The notes: generated by a model not told the origin, from the letters alone. A DNA stretch of 64,000 nucleotides from Saprospiraceae bacterium (GCA_016714765.1 JADKCF010000008.1:62001-126000), one strand, 5' to 3'. Shown: positions 27,403-37,209, counted from the stretch's first letter. Numbers and translations: made by a program.

Positions 27403-29943
27403 ATGACATTGACTGACGATATCAAAAGGGTAATCTTAATACAATTTTTTGTGTCGATACTATTCTGCACAGATATTTTTGCCCAATCTGACTCTTGTGA
27501 TGTCATTAAACGTGATTTTGTCAAAGTACAATCCATCCTGGACCAAATGCAGAAACAAAATAACGTTTCCGGCAGGGACTCTATTTACAAAATTTATATA
27601 AAAAGAGTAAATGCAGCATGTCCTTGTGATTACTGGTTTGCCAATCATTTATATTTTTCTTATTATCAATTTACTTTTTATAAACTCAAATCCAAGGAAG
27701 GAGCTTTAGCTATGTTCCACCATAAAATACAGGAATGTCAGGAAGTGAATGACTCTACTACCTTGTTTATGCACAACCGGAAAGGTATGTTTCATTTGAG
27801 AAACGATGATTACAAAAATATGAAGCATCACCTCGACGAGGCTGTACATATCGGTGAACGCAAGTTTGAAAGCAACTATCGCGATCTGTATGCTTCCAGA
27901 GTCAATATCGGATTGTATTACAACTGGAAACAAGAATATGAGACAGCATTGTCCAAACATATGGAAAATGAACAGTTGTTAGGTAACCGTTTGTTTAAAG
28001 ATACGTCTGCCAGGATAAATAATGTAAGTAGCATAATAGATATGGCTCGTGTACAAGGTTTAAGTGATATAGAGCAGGAGTATACCAACCATCTGACCAA
28101 CCTTACCAAGGGGACAAAATTTGAAAAAGAAGCTTTGGATAACTTGCATCTGGGAGCTTTTGATTTTTATGTCAAAAACAATCAATTGGAAAAAGCAAGT
28201 CTATATCTACAAACGATTGAAGAAGTTTTTTTTGACAATTATACAGATATAGGACTTTCATACGTCAGCTATCTAAGGAAAACTGGTAAAAGAACAGAAG
28301 CCATGCAGCAGGTCAGGGTTCTGGATTCGTTATTTGTAAATATCCCCAAGCATCATTTTTTGCGAGTCAATCTGAACCTGGAGAAGCATGCTCTGGAGAT
28401 GAATCCTTCTGGCAATGGCGAAGAGTGGTATAAAAGCATTACTACTTCTTTACACAATAACTATATCAATCTCATTAATGAAAATGTATCGGAACATTCT
28501 GACAACATTTCACTGATTACTTCCAAGTATTTTAATCTGATAAATCAAATGGCGGGTTATGCGGACATTCAAAAATTATTGGAAGTGTATGATAAAATGA
28601 ATAATCTTAAAAATGCTTCGGGCAATTACTACAAAAAGCTTAGTCATTTTGTAGCCAATTCTCAGGATGAAGAGTTGAGAAATGACATTCAGGAATATAG
28701 AAGATTAACAAGCACACTGTTAAAATCCAATGATGACGGACCTTTTTTAGGGGCGATAGAGAAAGTTTCCAAAAAAATCCAACTCAAACTGGATGATGCA
28801 AATATCAGGTGGCATACCAGTACCCAAATCAAGGATTTAAAGGGGCAGCTATCAGAAGATGAGGTCTTTATAGATTTTTTTCAACCGGATAAGCTATCAG
28901 AAAATGATGTAATGTGTGCATTCATTATAGGTAAATCAGGAGGGTACTTTTATAAATATCAAAATGTCTCTTCTGGACTTAATAATCAAACCGAAGGTTC
29001 CAATTACACCAATAATGGTAAGGAAAACAAGCGATTGTATGACTATCTTATTCAACCTCTGGAAGCTTCACTGGTAGGTAAAAAACACTTATATGTATCT
29101 ACAGACGGTGTGCTCAATCAAATAGCTTTAGACATTCTAAGTCCGTCAGGCAAAAAAAACGACATGTTGGGCGACAGGTTTGAAGTGACTTATGTAGAAA
29201 GTGCAACTTCGTTAATCGACCTCAAAAGCATTGAAACCAAAACGCTTACTCCAGACAAGTATTTGCTGGTGGGAGGGATAAAGTATGACTGTATGCAAGA
29301 TGCACAAGAAAACGCACTTCTGGCTCAGAATGAGCCTATATTGCGCTCTGAAATTTTGTATCTGCCCGGCTCAAAAGTGGAGGTGGATATGATAGGTAAC
29401 AAATTTAAAAACAATACGATCAGTTTTGAAAAACTGGAAGATTGTAAACCCACAAAAACTACTGTAATGCTTGCACTGGAGGACGGAAGTTATAATCATG
29501 TGCATATCTCTACACACGGGACATTTATCCAACAAAAAGCAACAAGTAAAAATAAGTACTTTAGCTTTAACAAGAATTCACAATTGGTTTTGTCTAAATC
29601 CTCATCCACAGAAGATCAGTCATTATCAGCAGTAGAAATACTCAACCTCAATCTGGAAAATAAAGAACTTGTCTTTCTCTCAGCATGCAATACTGGAAAA
29701 GGGTCATTTCTGCCTGGTATGGGCAATGCCAGCGTGGCCAATGCTTTTAAGAAAGCCGGAGTTAATAAAGTGATAGCCACTTTATGGCCTATACCGGACG
29801 ATATCACTGTGGAGTTATGCGACTACTTTTATGCGCACTATCTTGAGTCTCGGGATGTAAATGAGTCCCTGAGATATGCAAAAAAAATCCTTCGCAGTAA
29901 GTACAGCCCTGAAAAATGGGCAGCATTCAGAGTGATGAACTGA
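27403..29943 (+). CDS. Exported TPR-CHAT caspase-like protein
   Basis: 846 residues. A signal peptide (residues 1-27, ending IFAQS) sends it across the inner membrane. Residues 60-460 are helical repeats of TPR type (FHLRNDDYKNMKHHLDEAVHI, SYVSYLRKTGKRTEAMQQ). Residues 475-846 form a CHAT domain (caspase HetF associated with TPRs) with the likely dyad His 705 in HISTHG and Cys 762 in LSACNTG, and an end GVNKVIATLWPIPDD to WAAFRVM. Cytoplasmic TPR-CHAT proteins include the Craspase protease of type III-E CRISPR; this one lacks any CRISPR context. It converges on a membrane anti-sigma-like gene and ECF sigma gene. Confidence 0.88.
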   Translation: MTLTDDIKRVILIQFFVSILFCTDIFAQSDSCDVIKRDFVKVQSILDQMQKQNNVSGRDSIYKIYIKRVNAACPCDYWFANHLYFSYYQFTFYKLKSKEGALAMFHHKIQECQEVNDSTTLFMHNRKGMFHLRNDDYKNMKHHLDEAVHIGERKFESNYRDLYASRVNIGLYYNWKQEYETALSKHMENEQLLGNRLFKDTSARINNVSSIIDMARVQGLSDIEQEYTNHLTNLTKGTKFEKEALDNLHLGAFDFYVKNNQLEKASLYLQTIEEVFFDNYTDIGLSYVSYLRKTGKRTEAMQQVRVLDSLFVNIPKHHFLRVNLNLEKHALEMNPSGNGEEWYKSITTSLHNNYINLINENVSEHSDNISLITSKYFNLINQMAGYADIQKLLEVYDKMNNLKNASGNYYKKLSHFVANSQDEELRNDIQEYRRLTSTLLKSNDDGPFLGAIEKVSKKIQLKLDDANIRWHTSTQIKDLKGQLSEDEVFIDFFQPDKLSENDVMCAFIIGKSGGYFYKYQNVSSGLNNQTEGSNYTNNGKENKRLYDYLIQPLEASLVGKKHLYVSTDGVLNQIALDILSPSGKKNDMLGDRFEVTYVESATSLIDLKSIETKTLTPDKYLLVGGIKYDCMQDAQENALLAQNEPILRSEILYLPGSKVEVDMIGNKFKNNTISFEKLEDCKPTKTTVMLALEDGSYNHVHISTHGTFIQQKATSKNKYFSFNKNSQLVLSKSSSTEDQSLSAVEILNLNLENKELVFLSACNTGKGSFLPGMGNASVANAFKKAGVNKVIATLWPIPDDITVELCDYFYAHYLESRDVNESLRYAKKILRSKYSPEKWAAFRVMN

Positions 29944-29953
29944 ACTGGTTCAT

Positions 29954-30880
29954 TTACTTCATTTTTGCGATAAGGTCGGCTACTTTTTGTTTATAGTCCG
30001 GTACTGTCAGCAATTGGGCAGTAAGAGAGTTTAACTCATCTTTTGTTTCAGGATAATTAGCAAACAAAGCTAGAGCAAGGTACCATCTGGACTCTTCGTG
30101 ATAAGTAGAGAAATCATCATCGGCAAAGTTCCTGAAGATAACCGTCGCCTGCTGGGTTTTGCCCGTCAGTAACAGAGCATGGGCATTCAAATAAAGATTT
30201 TTTTCATCTTTTTCATTTCCTATCAATGCTGTCACCTCCTGGTATTTACTAGCTTTGAAAAGCAAAATGGCATCATTAAATTTTTTGTCACTCTCTGAAG
30301 GGCCATCTCGCATAATGGAAGCGAGGTTTTGTGGTTTTGAGTACAAAGCCATTGCTTCTCTCCATTGGTTTTTGGGTGTAAATTCATTATCTGCATAGCC
30401 TTTATCTTGTTTAGATACCGATGTTTTTCCTTTTACGGCCGGAACCACAGTCTTTTGGGGTATAAAACGCATAGTATCACTCCTTAGGGAATCAAGGTCT
30501 TGCTGCTGTAAGCTGTCTTGCTTTTGTGTATGCACTGCAGGCAGAGAGGGTTGAGTTTCTGGTTTTTCAGGACTTCTTACCAGGTAAAAAATCAATGCCA
30601 TTAAAATAGCCAGTCCCAGTAAATAAAGCAGATAAGATGCCCATGAATGACGTAAAGGCTCAGGATCTTCTGAAGGTTTATGGTCTATATTTTTTTTGAG
30701 AATATCCAGTCTATCCTGCAAAGATTGTTTGCGTATACCAGCTTTCAATGTTTTAAAATGCTCAAAATCTGCTGCAAACTGCGGGTCATCAAAGATTTTT
30801 TGTTCAAATACCATTTTTTCGTCAGCTGACATGGCATTGGTTACATACAATTCGAAATTTTCGATGTTAAAATTATCCAT
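29954..30880 (-). CDS. Single-pass membrane protein with anti-sigma-like head and TPR-like tail
   Basis: 308 residues. The N-terminal 85 residues (NIENFELYVTNAMSADEKMVFEQKI) resemble the cytoplasmic sigma-binding region of Bacteroidota anti-sigma factors, without a zinc motif. One membrane helix follows (SYLLYLLGLAILMALIFYLV, residues 92-111). The periplasmic part has a Gln/Ser-rich linker and, from residue 180, helical repeats (AILLFKASKYQEVTALIGN, LNAHALLLTGKTQQATVIF). It is encoded 22 bases after the ECF sigma factor gene, so an anti-sigma role is likely. It ends 11 bases from the convergent CHAT gene. Confidence 0.7.
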   Translation of the reverse strand: MDNFNIENFELYVTNAMSADEKMVFEQKIFDDPQFAADFEHFKTLKAGIRKQSLQDRLDILKKNIDHKPSEDPEPLRHSWASYLLYLLGLAILMALIFYLVRSPEKPETQPSLPAVHTQKQDSLQQQDLDSLRSDTMRFIPQKTVVPAVKGKTSVSKQDKGYADNEFTPKNQWREAMALYSKPQNLASIMRDGPSESDKKFNDAILLFKASKYQEVTALIGNEKDEKNLYLNAHALLLTGKTQQATVIFRNFADDDFSTYHEESRWYLALALFANYPETKDELNSLTAQLLTVPDYKQKVADLIAKMK

Positions 30881-30902
30881 TGAGGTCTTGTTTAATATCT
30901 AT

Positions 30903-31430
30903 TTATTCAAAAAATATTTTTTGTAACCTTTTCATGCACTTATATTTCAGATTTTTTGTGGTATCGTTGTTTTTATAGCCAAGCAATATGGTGATCTCAT
31001 CCAGTTTCATTTGCTGGTAATAGGACAATTCCAGTAAAGATTTGCATGGTTCTCCCAGTTTCATCAAAGCAGTATTTGCTTTATTCAGATCTTCAGATGA
31101 TATCTCTTCATATTCTTCGTCAATGACACCTTGCAATATTTCGGTGGCATCTAATGACGACATTTTACTCCTGCTCCTATTTAGATGGATGATTTTATTT
31201 TTAATAATCGAAAAAAGATAGGTTTTGATGTGTGCTGTGAGTTCTGTGAGTTTGCCGGTAACCACATTGTCATAAAGCAATACTATGCTGGTCTGAAAAA
31301 TCTCATCAGCATCGTCAGATTGCAGACCGAATTCTATTTTTATCCACTTAGTTGCTTCATCTTGTATTTCATTATATAAGGTCGCCAAGGTTTTATCAGG
31401 GTCAGATTTTATCCTTTCGATCCAATTCAT
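30903..31430 (-). CDS. ECF-type RNA polymerase sigma factor
   Basis: 175 residues starting MNWIERIKSD; an ATG 26 codons upstream adds a sequence unlike the family. Region 2 is visible (DDADEIFQTSIVLLYDNVV, then HIKTYLFSIIKNKIIHLNR), and region 4 has the helix-turn-helix LLELSYYQQMKLDEITILLGY followed by TTKNLKYKCMKRLQ. This is the sigma-70 ECF layout. It is the first gene of a two-gene operon with the membrane anti-sigma-like protein. TAAAGGTA at 31453-31460 (minus-strand TACCTTTA) could be its -7 box. Confidence 0.85.
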   Translation of the reverse strand: MNWIERIKSDPDKTLATLYNEIQDEATKWIKIEFGLQSDDADEIFQTSIVLLYDNVVTGKLTELTAHIKTYLFSIIKNKIIHLNRSRSKMSSLDATEILQGVIDEEYEEISSEDLNKANTALMKLGEPCKSLLELSYYQQMKLDEITILLGYKNNDTTKNLKYKCMKRLQKIFFE

Positions 31431-31618
31431 TAATACTTTAAAATTTATATGGTAAAGGTAATATTTATTTTTCTTAAAAAAACAAATACCGAAATCAATA
31501 CTTTCCATAACGTTACAATTTCCGAAAAAAAAATATTTGCTTTTTTACTTTGATGGGTTACTTTTTCATAACTGTGGATATATGTGTATTAGTCAAACTT
31601 CTAAAACATAATTTTAAA

Positions 31619-34312
31619 ATGAAACAGTTATTAAGCATTCTTGGATTTATCATTTTGACCAGTATTGTTCAAGGTCAACAAAATGTTTGTTTAGATTTTG
31701 GAACGGGCACAGTCACTCAATCCACTTTACTTCCTAACGGAAATCAACTTCACACTATTGATGTAGAAGTGATTAGCGACTTGCCAAATGTCCCCATTCA
31801 ATATACTATTAATGGTGTGATCGGGACTATCACCGGGCCTGCTACCGGGACAACAACAGGAACAGACCCTGTGGATAATACTATACAAATAGAGCTTGCC
31901 CCGAATAATAATTTTGCTCGTCTCAATCTTACAATAAATACATCCGGATACGTCAATACATGCCTTTTTGATCTGGATGTACAGCTACCAGTTATACCTG
32001 TTTGCCTCGAAATCTTATCTGCTCAGGAAATAAGCTGTGTCGTGGACAATGATGGTATAGAAACAGACGGTGATATACACATCTATCAAATACAAGTACT
32101 TAACAACGATGTTGGGCCTTATGAATTTAACCTGACAGGAACTCAGGACTTACTAGTTTCATATCATCCTGCAGAATATGTTTTACCTGGAGAAGTGAAG
32201 ACGGTTACGTATGAATTCAGAAGCAATAGCGGTGCACCGGCTTCTGGTGACATCTCGTTTTTATTTGAAAACCAAAATTTCACCAGCGGATGCGAGGCAC
32301 CCATTTCTTTAACCTTCCAGCCTTGCCAACAGGCAGTTTGTGTAGAATTCGGAGCCATTTCGCATAGTGGTTGTATCGATAATCAAAATGGAACATACAC
32401 TCATACTTATAGTGCTGAGGTTAGAAATCAAAGTAGTCAGGCCTTACAGTACAGTATTATAAATCTTACCGGTGGTACTATTACCGGTGGTACATCCAAA
32501 ACTATTGCAGCAAACGCTTCTGATGCTTTCACTTTTGATTTTGACCCTTCTGCAGGTAACACGACTACAAACTCATTTTATATCGATGTAGAGACAGTAG
32601 GTGTGACCAATGGGTGTGAAGAAGTCATCACTGTTACTTTGCCTGATTGTAGTAATAATACTATTGGATCTATGAGTTTATTGGCTTTCTTTGATCAAAA
32701 CAATAATGCTTCATTTGATGTAACTGAAGAAGGATTGCCCAATGTGAATTTTACAGTCATTCAGCAGTCTACAGGTGCCACTTTTCCAGTTACTACCAAT
32801 AGCCTGGGACAGGTTTTACTCTCTAATCTGGAACCGGGACTTTATATGGTCAGTCAAGAAGTCAATATTCCATGGCTTGTCAGTCCCAATGGTGGGTCTC
32901 TGAATAATGTTCTCATAAATGCCAATGAAATAACCTCTCTGGAATTTGCCAATTATCATCCGAATGCAGGAATTGCACCACTAAAAATCCACAATGTGGA
33001 TGCTGTCTGCGTAGCGCAACTGTCCACCGGTGACAATACCTATAAAGTGTCTGGTCTGTTGAGTACTTCTTTTTTTGACGAAAGTACCTTTCAGGCAAGA
33101 GATCTAAGTGGAGGCAGCATTTCTAATCTGGCTATTGGTCAGGTACCGCCTCTGGCAACATACATTCCATTTTCGTTTGATCTCATTACGGCTTCTGCCA
33201 ATACTGTTGATGTAGAATTTAGACTTACTATTCCACTTACACAGGCAAGAGAAACGATCAGCATACCATTGCAACCTTGTTGTGTGACAGGAGGTGGATT
33301 TGGTGCTGACACCACAAAATTATGTCCCATATTATCTGTAGAATACGGTACGAACTTTAAGACAGGTCAAAATTCAAGATTAGGTCGGTTAAGTGTTTTC
33401 AATATTCCTAATTGTGCGACATCTCTAAGTTTTAGTGTGCCAGTGGATGTAAAGGTTATTTCAGAGATAAAAGCGGATGGTACATTGATTCCAAGCAATT
33501 TTGGTAATAATTTCTCCATCAACAGATCACCGGGTATTGAATTTTTTATAAGTGCTCCTACCAATGGCGGAATTATAAAAGTGTCAACAGTAGGATGTGT
33601 AAATAATTGTGAACTTAATGAAACCATTGAAAGTAATAATTTTAGTCAGACATCCTTTCCATATTCCATAGCTCAGGAAACACCTGACTTCAGTAATATT
33701 TATGGGGCTACGTTTTCTCTTAAAAATGTAAATGATCCATCTCATTCAGCAAAATATATAAGCTTCGGATTATTCAATAACAATACTAATGCTAAAATAA
33801 TTGGTGCTACAGGAGGTAAGTACTTAAACCAGGATGAAAGAGATGATATTTTATTTGCAAATGGTATGAAGAATGATCAGGCCCAGATACATTTTGATCT
33901 GAGCGAACTCTATGATCAAAGCGATTTAAAGTTTAACATGTTTTATACCTCCACACGAAAAGACGTTCAGGTACAATACAATATTTATAATGTAGCTGGA
34001 CTATTATTGGGCAAAGGAAACTTTACGTTAGACGGAGATAAAGTAGTCTCCAAAATCGAGGATATAAATTATGCAGAAGACGATATTCTCATTTTTCCAA
34101 ATCCTGCCAGTGATTTTATTTCCATTGCTGTCAAGGACATTTTAAGCAACGAAGCTTTGGATTATACTATTTATGATATGAATGGTACAAGAGTAGGATT
34201 TGGACACATCAGTGATAAGCACCAAAAGATAGATGTAAGTAAGTTGCCTGCTGCTTCATACAGTATTCAAATACAATCAGAGTCTGGGCACACTAGCCAA
34301 CATGCTTTTTAA
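31619..34312 (+). CDS. T9SS-exported surface protein with repeated beta-sandwich and SdrD-B-like domain
   Basis: 897 residues from the ATG at 31619, which begins a clear signal peptide (MKQLLSILGFI to VQGQQ); 23 in-frame residues upstream look untranslated. Residues 20-360 contain three related Cys-containing beta-sandwich units (NVCLDFGTGTV, VCLEILSAQEISCV, VCVEFGAISHSGCI). Residues 375-455 are a Cna-B/SdrD-B-like domain (LLAFFDQNNNASFDVTEEG). The final 75 residues (IFPNPASDFISIAV onward) are a T9SS type A sorting domain. Probably a cell-surface structural or adhesive protein. It is transcribed away from the ECF sigma gene and may share its intergenic control region. Confidence 0.8.
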   Translation: MKQLLSILGFIILTSIVQGQQNVCLDFGTGTVTQSTLLPNGNQLHTIDVEVISDLPNVPIQYTINGVIGTITGPATGTTTGTDPVDNTIQIELAPNNNFARLNLTINTSGYVNTCLFDLDVQLPVIPVCLEILSAQEISCVVDNDGIETDGDIHIYQIQVLNNDVGPYEFNLTGTQDLLVSYHPAEYVLPGEVKTVTYEFRSNSGAPASGDISFLFENQNFTSGCEAPISLTFQPCQQAVCVEFGAISHSGCIDNQNGTYTHTYSAEVRNQSSQALQYSIINLTGGTITGGTSKTIAANASDAFTFDFDPSAGNTTTNSFYIDVETVGVTNGCEEVITVTLPDCSNNTIGSMSLLAFFDQNNNASFDVTEEGLPNVNFTVIQQSTGATFPVTTNSLGQVLLSNLEPGLYMVSQEVNIPWLVSPNGGSLNNVLINANEITSLEFANYHPNAGIAPLKIHNVDAVCVAQLSTGDNTYKVSGLLSTSFFDESTFQARDLSGGSISNLAIGQVPPLATYIPFSFDLITASANTVDVEFRLTIPLTQARETISIPLQPCCVTGGGFGADTTKLCPILSVEYGTNFKTGQNSRLGRLSVFNIPNCATSLSFSVPVDVKVISEIKADGTLIPSNFGNNFSINRSPGIEFFISAPTNGGIIKVSTVGCVNNCELNETIESNNFSQTSFPYSIAQETPDFSNIYGATFSLKNVNDPSHSAKYISFGLFNNNTNAKIIGATGGKYLNQDERDDILFANGMKNDQAQIHFDLSELYDQSDLKFNMFYTSTRKDVQVQYNIYNVAGLLLGKGNFTLDGDKVVSKIEDINYAEDDILIFPNPASDFISIAVKDILSNEALDYTIYDMNGTRVGFGHISDKHQKIDVSKLPAASYSIQIQSESGHTSQHAF

Positions 34313-34340
34313 AGATTTTAACTATCCAATGACAATCTGC

Positions 34341-34381
34341 AAAAGCACTGAGGATATATAGAACGTCCTCAGTGCTTTTTG
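34341..34381 (+). terminator. Rho-independent terminator
   Basis: A perfect 11-base stem AGCACTGAGGA (34344-34354) / TCCTCAGTGCT (34366-34376), loop of 11, then TTTTG. It ends transcription of the T9SS surface protein gene. Confidence 0.85.
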
Positions 34382-34411
34382 TATTTTACAAAGTGTATAG
34401 CAAATTAACAT

Positions 34412-34419
34412 TACCTTTG
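34412..34419 (+). promoter_or_regulatory. Candidate -7 promoter box of anmK
   Basis: TACCTTTG, 21 bases before the anmK ATG and downstream of a strong terminator. A preceding -33 box is not clear. Confidence 0.45.
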
Positions 34420-34440
34420 TCTGATCATTCAATCATCATT

Positions 34441-35634
34441 ATGAACCCCCGGATAGAAGAATTGTATAAAATAGCATCCAAAGAACAACGACATATCATA
34501 GGACTCATGTCCGGCACTTCACTGGATGGACTCGATGTGGCATACTGTGGTATTTCCGGATTTGGCAAAGATACAAAGGTGAATGTTTTAGCATTTGAGA
34601 CCATTACTTATACCGATGATGTAAAGAACAAAATACGAAAGGTATTTGCAAAAGAAACGGTTGATTTTCCTTATCTCAGTATGTTGAATGAGTGGATTGG
34701 AATGCTCCACGCAGGTATGGTCAATGATTTTCTGGTAAAAAATCGAATCGAGCGTACAGATGTAGATATCATAGCCAGCCATGGACAAACAGTGATGCAT
34801 GTACCAAAACATCAGCACAATAATAGTGATTTTCCGAATGCCACCCTACAGATTGGCGATGGTGACCATCTGGCTGTTCATACCGGAATTATCACTTTAA
34901 GTGATTTCAGGCAGAAACATTTAGCTGCCGGCGGTGAAGGGGCTCCCCTTGCAGTATATGCCGATTATCTGGTTTTTTCGAAGCATGGAGAAGATCGTAT
35001 AATGCTGAATATTGGGGGTATTGCAAATTGTACATTTTTACCGGGAGACGGTGATGTTTCCAGAGTATTTGTAACCGATACAGGGCCTGGTAATACGCTG
35101 ATGGATGCATGTATGAAACACTTTTTTCATCAGGCATACGATATGAATGGAGAGAAAGCTTCGCAAGGAAAAGTCGACAACGGCCTACTTAAAATACTTA
35201 AAGATCAAGATTTTTTTAAGCTGGATTTCCCAAAAACAACAGGTCCTGAAGTTTTTAATATCGAATTTGTACTGGAGTCAATCAAAAAAAATGGTGCAGA
35301 GAGTATATCAAGTGAAGACATTCTGGCTACTCTCAACAGACTTAGTGCAGAAACCATTGCAGAAGCTATTCTAGCTGCAGTTGGTCATGGGAATTGGCAT
35401 ATTTATATAAGTGGAGGGGGAGTGTATAATCAGGCGTTGGTCCGGAACTTACATTCATTATTGCCGCATTGCGATTTAAAAAGATGCGATGATTTAGGCA
35501 TTTCGGGGGATGCCAAAGAAGCAGTACTCTTTGCTGTCCTTGCAAATGAAACACTGGCAGGACATCCACTCGATTTTGGTCACAAGCAGAAAGTACCCGG
35601 AGTATGTATGGGGAAAATTTCATTGCCTGAATGA
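34441..35634 (+). CDS. anmK: Anhydro-N-acetylmuramic acid kinase
   Basis: 397 residues. The ATP-site motif GLMSGTSLDGLDVAYC lies at residues 20-35; SHGQTVMH, TLQIGDG, GEGAPL, LNIGGIANCTFLPG and DTGPGN are all family signatures. AnmK phosphorylates and hydrolyses 1,6-anhydro-MurNAc released by lytic transglycosylases, feeding peptidoglycan recycling to MurNAc-6-P. The ATG at 34441 follows the terminator and -7 box; the in-frame start at 34372 lies within the terminator and is unlikely. It converges on eda. Confidence 0.92.
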   Translation: MNPRIEELYKIASKEQRHIIGLMSGTSLDGLDVAYCGISGFGKDTKVNVLAFETITYTDDVKNKIRKVFAKETVDFPYLSMLNEWIGMLHAGMVNDFLVKNRIERTDVDIIASHGQTVMHVPKHQHNNSDFPNATLQIGDGDHLAVHTGIITLSDFRQKHLAAGGEGAPLAVYADYLVFSKHGEDRIMLNIGGIANCTFLPGDGDVSRVFVTDTGPGNTLMDACMKHFFHQAYDMNGEKASQGKVDNGLLKILKDQDFFKLDFPKTTGPEVFNIEFVLESIKKNGAESISSEDILATLNRLSAETIAEAILAAVGHGNWHIYISGGGVYNQALVRNLHSLLPHCDLKRCDDLGISGDAKEAVLFAVLANETLAGHPLDFGHKQKVPGVCMGKISLPE

Positions 35635-35663
35635 ACCAAAATGCCAGGGCACTGTAATTAGCT

Positions 35664-36335
35664 TCAGGCTTTTTGGATGGACTTAATTATGTCAAGCACT
35701 TTTTTTATTTCTTCTTCTATCGTGGAATAATCTTTGTTGTCCATGAGTGTTTTTGTTATCAGTTTAGAGCCCATGCCTACTGCACTCACACCTGCATCAA
35801 ACCAGGACTTGATACTTTCATGAGTAACATCCACGCCACCTGTGGGCATAAACATCAATTTGGGAAAAATATCCCTGATGCTGCTTAAAATTCAGGTCCC
35901 AGCAAATTTCCTGGGAAAGTTAATAAATCCGATTCCTGCATTTTCTGCAGCAATAATTTCAGATGGTGTCATACATCCGGGTGTGTGGAAGATATCATTC
36001 TCTACACAATAGCCAGCTACTTCCGGAATCAATCCAGGACTGACAATAAAATCTGCGCCTACATCCCTGTACATTTTTGCCTGAGTCAGGTTTTTAATAG
36101 TGCCTATACCAAGCATCAAATCAGGCATACTTTCGTCACGCAATGCCACCATTGCCTTAAAATTGGTGAATGCAGCATCGCCCCTATTGGTGTATTCCAC
36201 CGCTTTTATTCCGGCGGAATACACTGCTCTCAATATTTCAAGGCTGATGTATGCTTCCTTATGAAAGTACAACGGCAGTATACCCAATACTATGTTATTC
36301 TGAGCCTTCTCAATATTTATACTCTTCTTTTTCAT
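35664..36335 (-). CDS. eda: KHG/KDPG aldolase (frameshifted by three apparent deletions)
   Basis: The N-terminal frame (36335-35892) and C-terminal frame (35858-35664) are in the same phase but separated by a false stop at 35892. Restoring one A, one T and one T in runs between 35880 and 35925 gives GFIKLFPGNLLGPEFLSS, which recovers the Schiff-base Lys region and an uninterrupted protein of about 224 residues. Other class I aldolase features are VEYTNRG, GIGTI, ADFIVSPG and MPTGGV. The enzyme splits 2-keto-3-deoxy-6-phosphogluconate or 4-hydroxy-2-oxoglutarate into pyruvate and a second product. It follows arsM after about 30 bases. Confidence 0.8.
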
Positions 36336-36366
36336 CCGCCCTTTTTGATTTATTTAGACTGAAACT

Positions 36367-37209
36367 TTATCTTTGACTGTTTGTAATATCCGCCTCCGGA
36401 CTGCAGCAGGTGTCTGCTTTTTCCGTAAACTGTGATGCTTTAGTATGACTGTTTCTTTTTGTAGGCGGCAAGTTGTTCAGCATCCAGATAATTAGTCAGT
36501 TTATCAGGTATAATGATAGGCTTGCTGCTTTGGACTTTTATATTGGTAAACGTATTTTCAAGCCGTTTTGATGCTTACAAGTCTTTTGGATGGCACCGAC
36601 TACACAGCCCGCATACATCTCTGCAGCTTTCGCAACCATCAGCAGGTCACCTGTCAGTATGAATCAGAAATACTAAAATGCCTACATGGGAGTACTCTGA
36701 AAAATTTCGCTGAAAGCTTTTTCTTTATTGGGCACAAGGTTTAAAACACAATTGGAAATCACTACATCTATACTATTGTCACTGACCGGTAAATCCTCAA
36801 TATCGCCATACCTAAACTCAACATTGTGAAACTTGAGTTTTTCAGTATTGGCCCGGGCTTTATGAATCATGGCCTCTGTAAAATCCACACCTATGACTTT
36901 GCCTCCTGCTCCGGTCAAGTTTCTTGCCACAAATGCATCATTGCCAGCACCACTGCCTAAGTCCAGTACCACATCACCTTCGGAGATTCCTGCGAACTCA
37001 GTAGGTATGCCGCATCCCAGCCCAAGGTCGGCGTCAGGATTGTATCCTTCCAGGGTCTCATATGAGTCGCTCATAATATTAAATACCTCAGTGGAGCAAC
37101 CACCGGAACCACAACAAGATGACATATTGGTATCTTTGTCCTGCAAGGCAATTTCACTATATTTTTGCCTGACTATTTCTTTTATTTCATTACTGTTTTT
37201 TATTTGCAT
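36367..37209 (-). pseudogene. arsM: Arsenite methyltransferase, heavily frameshifted 3' half
   Basis: The first 175 residues are intact and match ArsM: a Cys-rich segment SSCCGSGGCS, LGLGCGIPTEFAGI, the SAM-binding VVLDLGSGAGNDAF, VIGVDFTEAMI and VISNCVLNLVPNKEKAFSEIF. Downstream, homology continues in alternating frames (HFSISDSY, AAEMYAGCVVGAIQK, SSKPIIIPDKLTNYL, AAYKKK, SITVYG) to a stop at 36367, needing at least six single-base corrections in about 330 bases. It is either a decaying gene or an unusually error-rich stretch. ArsM methylates arsenite using SAM. It lies 43 bases after arsR. Confidence 0.7.

Noticed and set aside
34372..34440. N-terminal extension of AnmK
   Set aside because: The in-frame ATG at 34372 lies within the terminator hairpin of the preceding gene and upstream of the promoter box; the family N-terminus starts near 34441.
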